A stretch of DNA of 44,783 nucleotides from a virus. The stretch covers positions 1-44,783 of IMG/VR virus record IMGVR_UViG_3300048834_000376. One strand, written 5' to 3'. Positions 23,398-31,352 of the stretch are shown here, piece after piece (the stretch's first letter is position 1; each line of letters begins with the position of its first letter). The notes below the pieces were generated by a model. That model made no database searches and was not told where the DNA came from. It worked only from the letters and a program-made list of their open reading frames with translations. The translations under genes and the position numbers were made by a program.

Positions 23398-25016
23398 CAC
23401 TTACCGCCCGTCCGCTTCAGGAAATCGGCGGCGCTCTCGCCCTCGCGGCGGGTGTTGTCCTGCACCGGCACGGCGCCGGGCTGGGTAGCGTCGGGCACAG
23501 GGGCGGGCGGGGTCGGCGAACCCTTTATGTTTTCCAGGGTTTTCTTGAAGTCCGTCCTGATCTGGTAGCGGCCGATGTCGCGGCCGATGAAGTCCGGCGA
23601 CCGGGGCATCAGGAGATCGTAGGGGTTCTTGCCGGCCGCCAGTCCCTTCTGGTAACGCACCCGCATGTCCTGCGAGAACTCCATGAAGCGGAAGTCGCCG
23701 GCCGGGTCCTGGACGACCTTGAGGGGGTCCGTCGCGGAGATGTATTTCTTCTGGCCTTCCAGGAACTCGTTGAACAGTTTCTCCTGCTGACGCCCTTCCG
23801 GCCCTTCGTTGTTGAGAGCATCCGCCGCCTGCGAGAACATCGAGGTGTCGCTATCACTCAGCAGGTTGGCGGCTCGAGCCTGGAACACCTGGTCCTTGGT
23901 CAGCGTCCCGGCATTCAGGTTGCGGCGCAGGGCTTCGTACTGGAGAGGATCGGACGCCCGGTAGTTGCCGTTGATCTGGTCCTTCAGGATCGCCTCGTAA
24001 CCGTTCTTGATCGTTCGGATACCCGACACCTCGGCACCGGGCATCATAGCGATGTCAGTCAGGCGTTTAGCAAAATCCGGCGGCACGGTGATCCGGCCGT
24101 TCTCATCGATCATCGACAGTTCGAGCCTGATCAGTTCTTGATCGACGACCGCCTTCTGCTGTTTTTCCAGCGCCTTTTCACGGGCGGCAGTGTCCTGGTC
24201 GCGGTCAGCCTGCCGCTGGCGCGCATAGCCCTCCATCACGCGCAGGTCGTTGCCGTCGAGATATTGGGAGACGGCGCCCATCTTGTAGTAGTCCTTCTGG
24301 GCCTGCTCCGGGTTGATCTCGGCCATGCCGGCCATCGCCGACAACGTCACCTCACGCTTCACTGTCGCACGGTCGCCTTCCAACGCCGCCAACATCGAGG
24401 GGGTCAGCCAGCGGGCATTGGCCTGCACCATGGCGTCGAAGGTCGTATCGACCATGCCGAGGTTCATGGTCAGGGACGTCGGGTCCTCCTTCGACGCCAC
24501 GGAAAGTTGGTTGCCGAGAGTGTTGAAATTCTGCTTGAACGCCTGGCCGGCCTTGATCGCCTTGTCGGCGGCGGCCCGCTCGAAGAAATGCTGGCGCATC
24601 GACGCGGATACCCGGTCGGCGTATTCCTTGCCCTTCTTCGTCGTGAAGCTGTCCCGGAACTCGGTCAGCCGGGTATCGACTTCGTTGTTCAGGAAATCGT
24701 CGATAACCTGTGGCGCGACATTCGGATCAGCCTCGTTGACCCTTTGATTGAGGTCGGCCGACATCTTCGCCTGCATCGCCGCGGACGCCGCCGAGCCGGC
24801 CGAGATTTCCGCGGTCGCCCTGTTCTCATCGATGCTGTCGGCAACGGCGTCGTAGGTGCGGCCGATCGATGCGCCGATACCCGCGATGTCCCGGCCGATC
24901 TGCTCACCGGCATTGGCCCGCGCCCGGGCCGCGTAGGACATCGAATAGGACGCCTCGTCAAGGCCGCGCGTGTCGATGCCGGTGACCGGGTTGGTATATT
25001 CGGGGATCCTCGGCAT
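23397..25016 (-). CDS. Internal virion protein (gp15-like)
   Basis: The 539-residue, mostly helical, charged protein lies between the S74-domain protein and the gp16-like giant, the position of gp15 in T7-like phages. It has long helices with Ala/Glu/Gln heptads (IGASIGRTYDAVADSIDENR, AAREKALEKQQKAVVDQEL) and a Pro-rich C-terminal tail (PTPPAPVPDATQPGAVP). No enzyme motifs are visible. The start overlaps the previous TAA (TAATG). It probably forms part of the internal core or ejection tunnel, from gene order and composition. Confidence 0.75.
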   Translation of the reverse strand: MPRIPEYTNPVTGIDTRGLDEASYSMSYAARARANAGEQIGRDIAGIGASIGRTYDAVADSIDENRATAEISAGSAASAAMQAKMSADLNQRVNEADPNVAPQVIDDFLNNEVDTRLTEFRDSFTTKKGKEYADRVSASMRQHFFERAAADKAIKAGQAFKQNFNTLGNQLSVASKEDPTSLTMNLGMVDTTFDAMVQANARWLTPSMLAALEGDRATVKREVTLSAMAGMAEINPEQAQKDYYKMGAVSQYLDGNDLRVMEGYARQRQADRDQDTAAREKALEKQQKAVVDQELIRLELSMIDENGRITVPPDFAKRLTDIAMMPGAEVSGIRTIKNGYEAILKDQINGNYRASDPLQYEALRRNLNAGTLTKDQVFQARAANLLSDSDTSMFSQAADALNNEGPEGRQQEKLFNEFLEGQKKYISATDPLKVVQDPAGDFRFMEFSQDMRVRYQKGLAAGKNPYDLLMPRSPDFIGRDIGRYQIRTDFKKTLENIKGSPTPPAPVPDATQPGAVPVQDNTRREGESAADFLKRTGGK

Positions 25017-25666
25017 TACACCTTCTCCAGCCTGATCCCAAGGGCGCTGTAGTCGACCGCCTTGTAGCCGTCCGGCATCGTGTAAACGTGCTGCGGGAAC
25101 ACCGCCTCGACGTCATCGGCCATGACGCCGCGCCAGAACTGCTTCTCGCCCTTGTAGCGGAACTCGTACATGGGCAGTCCGTTCGGCCACTCACCGATGT
25201 GGACGATGTCCTCCTTCAGCCGGCGGTCGGACGCGGCCACTTGGGTAACGCCGCCGATGATCTTGAAGATGCCGCCGATCAGGCTGCTTTTCGCCATGGC
25301 CCGTTCCTGCGCCGCCTGGATTTCGTAACCGGCCTGCGCCGCCTGCTTGCCGAGGACGTTCACTTCGCCCTGGGCGCGCAGCAGCGCCGTCGTCAGGGCA
25401 CCCTGCGACTGGCTGTCGGCGAGCAGGTCGAACGAACTCTCCAGCCCCGAGGCGCCGAGGGCGGCACTCTGTGCGCCGATCGTCTTGTAGACCGTCCGCT
25501 CGGCCTGCATGACGGCGATGTCGGCCGACACGGCCTCGAGCCCGGCCGCCTGCTTCGAGTAGCCGGCCGCACGGTCGTACAGCTTCGCCGCCTGCTTGTG
25601 GCCCTTGGACGCGAAGATGTCGCCGATACCGGCGCCGATCGAAGCAATGCCCTCTCCGGTAGACAT
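25016..25666 (-). CDS. Internal virion protein (gp14-like) fused to S74-type chaperone domain
   Basis: Residues 1 to about 140 are an Ala/Gly-rich helical region with membrane-prone stretches (IASIGAGIGDIFASKGHKQA, LIGGIFKIIGGV), as in gp14-like ejection proteins. From residue 146 comes SDRRLKEDIVHIG, NGLPMYEF, RGVMADDVEAVFPQ and GYKAVDYSALGIRL. This is the pattern of an intramolecular chaperone auto-processing (Peptidase_S74) domain, which normally ends tail fibres and spikes and cuts itself just before the Ser of S-D-x-x-LK. It is a short version, about 70 residues. Confidence 0.75.
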   Translation of the reverse strand: MSTGEGIASIGAGIGDIFASKGHKQAAKLYDRAAGYSKQAAGLEAVSADIAVMQAERTVYKTIGAQSAALGASGLESSFDLLADSQSQGALTTALLRAQGEVNVLGKQAAQAGYEIQAAQERAMAKSSLIGGIFKIIGGVTQVAASDRRLKEDIVHIGEWPNGLPMYEFRYKGEKQFWRGVMADDVEAVFPQHVYTMPDGYKAVDYSALGIRLEKV

Positions 25667-25670
25667 GCCG

Positions 25671-28600
25671 TCACCTGTCCTGGGTCTGGGTGAACGCGCC
25701 GATGGTCAGTATCGTCGCCGGGAACGGCCGCGAGATTTCCCAGCAGAGCATCGCGTCATAGTCGTAGTCGCTCTGGATCGTCGTGGTGTAGATGCCCGAG
25801 AACATCTCGAGCTTGGTGTAGGCGGTACGGCCGTCGGGCGTCTTGAACAGCGCCGGGAACAGCCGGTCGAACTGTGTACCGAACTTCAGGACCTGGGTCA
25901 CGCAATTGTGAAGCAGGGTGCCGAACATGTGGTCGCGACGCGTCTTTGCGAAGCCGGGGCCATTGGCCGCGCCGGTACGGTCGGGCGCGATGGGCCGCAG
26001 GATCTGGCCCTGGGTCGTGTAGGTGTAGCCGATCACCACCGGGACGATCAGGCGCTCCTCGATCGTCGTCGGGCCGATCAGGTAGGAGCCGGGGTAAAGC
26101 TGCGCCCACTCCGACGCAAAGGACGTCGGCGTGTTGAAGATCGGTTCGGGACCCGGCCCGGTATAGTCGCAGAAGATGATCAGGTTGCCGGTCGTGTCGT
26201 CGCTCAACTGTGGGCTGTCGCGGTTGACATTGCTGACGACAACCTCGCCCGTGTCGACCTGGCCGGTCAGGGTGTGCATCCGCATCACGCTTTTCGGGAT
26301 GCCGATGCCGCCTTCAAAACTGCCCAGATAGCCCCGGCGCACCCGCGAGCCGAGAGTGAAATCGAAGCCGGTCGGCGGGACGATATTCCAGACGATCGAC
26401 AGGTCCTCGGGCCTGATCTTGATGATCCGCCACGGCGTCAGTGCCCCGGGCGTCGGCGACGTCAGGGACATGATGATATTGCCGTCCGTGTCGTCGAGGA
26501 TAACCGCCGTGGGATTGCTGACGTTGAACAACGCCCACTGGGGGTCGACGTCGGACGCGTTGATCCGGCCACGCTCCTCCCACGTCACGTAAGGATTGTC
26601 GAGGGCCGCCCAGCTTCCACCCGGCGGCGCCGACCCTGTCACCGGCGAGATGCACTCGAAACCGACCTGTCGCGCCTGGTTGGTGTACGTCACGCCGACT
26701 TTCTGGCCGACCACGTAGTTCGTCAGGTTGTTGTAGGGCGCGAGGTTTGACCATGGGTCCGCGGCCCGTTCATCGGTCACGGTGTAGATGTGAATACCGA
26801 TCGACGACGTCGTGTTGATGGCATCGGCCGTCTCGACCGCGTAGATCATGCCGCGCTCGCGGGGCGTAAGGAAAGTCAGGCGCGCGAGGATATGCGGAAG
26901 CGGTTCGGTGACGTAGGACATACCCCCATCGTCGTCCACCGAGATCAGGGCCGTGAACTGGTCGGCCGCGTGGCCCGAAATCGCCAGGAACGTCCATCCC
27001 TGCGCCCGGAACGCGCCGACGGTGCCGCCGTTGCCGGGCATCCCGTAGGGCCACGCGTTCGAGACGCCGGACTGGATGCCAAACATCCCGGCGGCTTCAA
27101 GGGCGTTGTTCCTGTAGTCGACCCGGCCGATCGGGTAGCAGTTGCCGCCGCCCAAACTGACATAGAAATATCCGTCCCGTGCGATGACGCCGTTGCTGTA
27201 TGCGGAGCCTAAAATATCGGGAAACAGGTCGCCGATCTGGCCGAAGGCGAGTTGCACGCCAAGGACGGTGTCGAACAGGAAGATGCCGCCCGACGTTACC
27301 GCCATGAAACGGTCCTCGTCCCAGTCGATGTACCGATTGGACGGCAACCCGAGCGGCGTACTGGGGATGAACGACAGGATCGTCTGGTTGATGTCCTCGG
27401 GCGGCTCGACCGTGACGACGCTGTCGACGAATACACCCAGGCCGCCGAAATCCTCGCCGCTCTCCGACACCTGCTCGAAGTAAGCGAGGGTGAAGCCGAG
27501 CGCCGGGTTCCACGGCACGAATATCTGTCCGTCCTCGATCGTCCATTCGCCGAGGTCGATGCCGGCGGCAAAGACGGTCACGCTGCGGCCGTTCAGGTGC
27601 CACAGGCCGTAGAAAGTCACGCCATCCTCGGTCGCGGTGGCGCCGGAAGGAGTGACCGCCCCGTCGAGGAACCAGGACTGGAGCAGGGTATCGTCCTGCT
27701 CGAACAGATTGGTCAGGATTTCAACCCAGTAGACGGGGGTTTCATCCTCCGGGTCGTAGGTCACCATGAACAGGCTGTCGGTGTCGCCGCCCGGAGACGC
27801 GCCCGCGGCGATGGAAACGACCTTGCGCTCGCTGCCCAGTTCGTGCCGGTGCCACGCCGTGACGTTCGTCACCTTGGGGTCTCCGCCGAGTGAGCGGCGG
27901 AAGGTGCAGCCGATCAGCTTGCCCTCGCCCGTCCGCGCCCACAGGCACGGGAACAATTCCTCCTGGTAGGCCAGCTCCTCGACATTGCCGACCGTCAGGT
28001 GTTTGGCCTCGAGCGACAGGTTGTTGCCCGCCAGCCGGGCATTGCCGCTCGATGCCGGCAACATCTCCGTCACCTTGCGGCCGTAACGCTGGACGAACAC
28101 AGTGGCCAGGCCGGCCTCGACCGGCTCGACCGGCTCGGAGCCGAAGGTGCTGATCGGGAATGCCTGCCGGCTGGTCGGGGTCAGCGGGTCCTGGAGCGAC
28201 GACGCCTGGATCAGCCATTCGGCATCCTGGGTGCCGACCAGCACGCCCATGTCGCTCGCCCGCGCCCACAGGACCGTGTTGATGGTGTGGGCGTTCATGA
28301 CCGTCGGGATGGCATTGTCGTCGGCAACCGTCCCGTCCAGATCGGACGGGGCCATGTTGAACGTGTCGTTCGACTTCGAGGCGTCGATGCGGTTCGGCTG
28401 CGCGCCGGCCAGCCAGAAGCGGCCTTCATGGTAGCAGCCGCACGTCGGGTAGCCGGTGGTGTCGCTATAGAGGCCAAGGCGCCAGACGAAGATGTCCTCG
28501 TCATAAAGCAGGTCACCGCCAAGGAGCTGGACGTCGATGGCATTGCTCTCGACGATGGCGGTGATTTCGCCCCATGTCCAGATCGCGCCGTTGACGTCGA

Positions 28601-29768
28601 TGGCCCAATATTCAAGGGCAACGTCCGGCTGCTGGTCCTCGTTGGGACCGGGCGGATCGTCGGGATTGGCCGGCGGCTCGATGGCCACGTAATAGGCGCC
28701 GCCATAGGCGACCTTGTCGCCGACCGCATATACCGTATCCGCGTCCCACGCCTCGGGCTGGGAAAACAGACGGATCAGCCGGCCGATGTCGGTGTCCTTG
28801 AACCGGGCATCGACGACCTGCCAGAACTGGCTCGTCGCCGACGGGGTGTTGCCGAGATTGTAGCCGGCCAGCGAGCGATAAACCGTGCCGGAATGGGTCA
28901 CATATTCGTCGAGGGTATAGACCACCTCGGCGTCCCATATCTGATACTCGGCAACCAGCGTGATCTCTCCGGTGATGGCGCTGGGATTGAGGCTGACACC
29001 CTTGATCGGATCCTGGTAGGGACCGTCGATGAAGAAGGCCGGCGCGAAGTTGAATTCGGCAAACGCGGCATCCGACGGGGTCGAAATCGCCTCCAGCACA
29101 TAGGGCTGGATGGTCGGGTGCAGCAGCAGCAAGGCGCGCTGGTCCTGCACCGTCCGCACCTGCCGCCATGCTTCGTCGTCATAGGGCGTCTCGATGTCGA
29201 CGATGCGCGACACCTGCGCCGTGGTCGCTTCCGGGTCCCAGCCGACGTCGGCACCGTTGACCACGTCTCCGGTGATCGGGTCGGCCAGGGTGAACGTGGT
29301 GTCGGACAGCATGTTCACGACGAACTGGCGATAGCGCAGGATCGCCGCCGCGCTGGTGCTGCTCGCGCTCTCGAACTCGAACTCCACCTGGTCACCGTCG
29401 GCCCAGTCGACCGAAGCATCCACGCTGACGACGGCCGGGTCCGTGTCGGTGATGCCGACGACGCCGACCGTGCCCTCCTTCACCAGATCGGGGCCGGCGA
29501 ACAGGCGCAGGTGGCCGTCCGTCAACTCGACATTGTAGGGCTGCGCCTGGGAAAAGCCGAACGAGAGCAGGACACCCGGGTTTCCGTTCCGGGTCGTGGC
29601 GGCAAAACGGGTGCCGGGGCGGCGCGCGGCCGCGCCTTCTTCCAGCGGGAGATTGTTGAGGCAGCGGTTCATCGCCGCGGCGTAGCGCGGGGAGTCCATG
29701 CGTCCCTGGTAGAACGGCGACCACTCGCCGCCCAGGAACGAAGTCTGGACGAAGGATGCAGCCGGCAT
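25671..29768 (-). CDS. Tail tubular protein B / nozzle-like stabilisation protein
   Basis: The 1365-residue product begins like T7 gp12-type nozzle proteins: FLGGEWSPFYQGRMDSPRY, then NRCLNNLPLEEGAAARRPGTRF, followed by beta-propeller-like repeats. It is far longer than T7 gp12. Part of the extra length is at least two modules with aromatic patterns (VVYTLDEYVTHSGTVYRSLA and WDADTVYAVGDKVAYGGAYY) typical of small carbohydrate-binding modules. It would form the tail tip that touches the cell envelope. It starts four bases after the gatekeeper gene ends. Confidence 0.8.
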   Translation of the reverse strand: MPAASFVQTSFLGGEWSPFYQGRMDSPRYAAAMNRCLNNLPLEEGAAARRPGTRFAATTRNGNPGVLLSFGFSQAQPYNVELTDGHLRLFAGPDLVKEGTVGVVGITDTDPAVVSVDASVDWADGDQVEFEFESASSTSAAAILRYRQFVVNMLSDTTFTLADPITGDVVNGADVGWDPEATTAQVSRIVDIETPYDDEAWRQVRTVQDQRALLLLHPTIQPYVLEAISTPSDAAFAEFNFAPAFFIDGPYQDPIKGVSLNPSAITGEITLVAEYQIWDAEVVYTLDEYVTHSGTVYRSLAGYNLGNTPSATSQFWQVVDARFKDTDIGRLIRLFSQPEAWDADTVYAVGDKVAYGGAYYVAIEPPANPDDPPGPNEDQQPDVALEYWAIDVNGAIWTWGEITAIVESNAIDVQLLGGDLLYDEDIFVWRLGLYSDTTGYPTCGCYHEGRFWLAGAQPNRIDASKSNDTFNMAPSDLDGTVADDNAIPTVMNAHTINTVLWARASDMGVLVGTQDAEWLIQASSLQDPLTPTSRQAFPISTFGSEPVEPVEAGLATVFVQRYGRKVTEMLPASSGNARLAGNNLSLEAKHLTVGNVEELAYQEELFPCLWARTGEGKLIGCTFRRSLGGDPKVTNVTAWHRHELGSERKVVSIAAGASPGGDTDSLFMVTYDPEDETPVYWVEILTNLFEQDDTLLQSWFLDGAVTPSGATATEDGVTFYGLWHLNGRSVTVFAAGIDLGEWTIEDGQIFVPWNPALGFTLAYFEQVSESGEDFGGLGVFVDSVVTVEPPEDINQTILSFIPSTPLGLPSNRYIDWDEDRFMAVTSGGIFLFDTVLGVQLAFGQIGDLFPDILGSAYSNGVIARDGYFYVSLGGGNCYPIGRVDYRNNALEAAGMFGIQSGVSNAWPYGMPGNGGTVGAFRAQGWTFLAISGHAADQFTALISVDDDGGMSYVTEPLPHILARLTFLTPRERGMIYAVETADAINTTSSIGIHIYTVTDERAADPWSNLAPYNNLTNYVVGQKVGVTYTNQARQVGFECISPVTGSAPPGGSWAALDNPYVTWEERGRINASDVDPQWALFNVSNPTAVILDDTDGNIIMSLTSPTPGALTPWRIIKIRPEDLSIVWNIVPPTGFDFTLGSRVRRGYLGSFEGGIGIPKSVMRMHTLTGQVDTGEVVVSNVNRDSPQLSDDTTGNLIIFCDYTGPGPEPIFNTPTSFASEWAQLYPGSYLIGPTTIEERLIVPVVIGYTYTTQGQILRPIAPDRTGAANGPGFAKTRRDHMFGTLLHNCVTQVLKFGTQFDRLFPALFKTPDGRTAYTKLEMFSGIYTTTIQSDYDYDAMLCWEISRPFPATILTIGAFTQTQDR

Positions 29769-29771
29769 GGC

Positions 29772-31049
29772 TCAATACCGCACAGTGATGTAGAGATCTT
29801 CCGGCGGCTGGATTTCACCCGCCTCGATCGCGTTCACCAGCCGCGCCTCCCTCATGTACTCGGTATAGAACTGGCCCAGCGCCGCCTTCTTCGTGTTCGA
29901 CTGGGTGATCACCTCGCACATGTTCAGGGCGATCCGGGCCGACAGCCCTTCAAGGAACATCGGGTCCATGCGCGGGATGTTGGTGACGTTGGCGATGAAG
30001 CGGATGTTCAGCGGCTGCGGATAGTTGGTGATCAGGTAGTTGCCCTGGAAAATCCAGTCGTTCAGGTTCGGCGCGCTCGGGGCGCCGAGGAACGCGTAGT
30101 CCCCCTGCTTCGGCGACTGCGGCGCCGTGCGGAGAAAACCGTTAGGCAGCCGGAAGATGTAACGCTGCGCCGGCACGGACAGGGGGCCGGTGCCGATCGG
30201 ATAGCCGAGGTTGAGGTTCTTCAGCGTCGCGCGCTGGGCGACCCACACCGAGCCGGTGATCGGCTGGGAGAATGCCGACGACCACAGCCACAGCCGATCA
30301 TCCGTCGTCCACCACGTCCCATTGTCGGTCGTCGGCTCATGGCCGGCGTTCGAGCCCTGTACCGACGTGTAGATTTTCCCGTCGATGCCGCCGACCGTGT
30401 CCCCGGCCGCGTAGGTCGTCGAGGCGTTGAACGGCGCCGGGCTATCGAGCGGGTCGTGGTTCAGGTTCACCGGAACCAGGTTCATGTAGTAGAAGCCGTC
30501 GGTCGCCTGCACGACGGCGCCCGTGGCGTAGGCCACTTCCGCGTCCCACTCGTCCGGGGCGCTCGGCTCGGCCATATTGTTGTTGATCCGCGACGCGAAC
30601 ACCGTCGTGCGGCCATAGTCGTCCGTGAGATAGACCAGTTCGCTCGCCCAGTATTTCGTCTCGTCGTCGTAGGCCGACGCCGTCAGGGGGCCGAAATAGG
30701 ACTGCCACGCATCGCTGACGCCGGGCTCCTCGCCGACATTGGCCGTCTCGGTCGTCCACCACAACTGCCCGTCATGGGAGACGATGGAGCCCGAGGCATA
30801 GCCGAGCAGGGTCGACCAGGCATCCGGCACGATCAGCAGGGTCGTGGAATCGACGGCGCGCAGGACGGTCTGGAAAGTCGCGAACGTCCAGAAGTTGCGG
30901 CGCAGCTCTGCCAGCCGGTCCTTGTCGTAGGCCCGCTCGAACTCGCCGGCATTCTTGCTGACTTCGTCCAGCGACAGGATCGACGCCGCGCCCAGGTGCT
31001 GCATGACCCGGTTGGCGACGTCGAGAACCGTCGTATATCCAGCCCCCAT
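29772..31049 (-). CDS. Tail tubular protein A / gatekeeper-like, with carbohydrate-binding-like inserts
   Basis: The 425-residue product has gp11-type ends: N-terminal TTVLDVANRVMQHLGA and AELRRNFWTFATFQ, and C-terminal FLEGLSARIALNMCEVITQ with KKAALGQFYTEYMREARLVN. Between them (residues about 75 to 280) lie inserts that look like chitin-type binding modules: WDAEVAYATGAVVQATDGFY with NHDP, and FNASTTYAAGDTVGGIDGK with GHEPTTDNGTWW. T7 gp11 has 196 residues, so more than half of this protein is insert. It forms the upper tail tube under the portal. Confidence 0.8.
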   Translation of the reverse strand: MGAGYTTVLDVANRVMQHLGAASILSLDEVSKNAGEFERAYDKDRLAELRRNFWTFATFQTVLRAVDSTTLLIVPDAWSTLLGYASGSIVSHDGQLWWTTETANVGEEPGVSDAWQSYFGPLTASAYDDETKYWASELVYLTDDYGRTTVFASRINNNMAEPSAPDEWDAEVAYATGAVVQATDGFYYMNLVPVNLNHDPLDSPAPFNASTTYAAGDTVGGIDGKIYTSVQGSNAGHEPTTDNGTWWTTDDRLWLWSSAFSQPITGSVWVAQRATLKNLNLGYPIGTGPLSVPAQRYIFRLPNGFLRTAPQSPKQGDYAFLGAPSAPNLNDWIFQGNYLITNYPQPLNIRFIANVTNIPRMDPMFLEGLSARIALNMCEVITQSNTKKAALGQFYTEYMREARLVNAIEAGEIQPPEDLYITVRY

Positions 31050-31061
31050 GGCCCGGCTCCC

Positions 31062-31352
31062 TTACTCGAACGGGATATTCGCCACCACGCCGTAGACCGC
31101 CGTCGCCGTCGTGACCTCGATCCGGTACTGGCCGGCGGGCAGGTAGAGCGGCGAGAAGAAGCCGTCGGCCGCGAAGTCGCCGTCAGGGATGTCGAGCCAG
31201 GTGGTGCCGTCGATCGACAGGGCCTGAAGCTGGATGTCGCCGGTACTCCACGTCGCGTTGGCCGACATGGAATACATGCCGCCCTGAAGCTGGAAAGGCG
31301 CGGTCGTGGCGGAAATGTTCGAGAACTGATAGGCGTCAGTCGCTTCGCTCAT
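31062..31352 (-). CDS. Hypothetical beta-rich structural protein, 96 aa
   Basis: The small beta-sandwich-like protein overlaps the Gly-rich protein before it by ATGA and lies 12 bases from the tail tube gene. Residues about 45 to 80 (LQALSIDGTTWLDIP, LYLPAGQYRIEV) echo the C-terminal end of the Gly-rich protein (DDWIDVSIPVIGDY, VALPPGTYRFAAN), so the two may share a domain. It is probably a virion decoration or fibre accessory. No family is recognised. Confidence 0.65.
   Translation of the reverse strand: MSEATDAYQFSNISATTAPFQLQGGMYSMSANATWSTGDIQLQALSIDGTTWLDIPDGDFAADGFFSPLYLPAGQYRIEVTTATAVYGVVANIPFE

Noticed and set aside
21076-23568. Plus-strand 830-codon frame opposite the giant ejection protein
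   Set aside because: Shadow of the GC-rich codon third-position pattern; no ribosome binding site and no recognisable domain.
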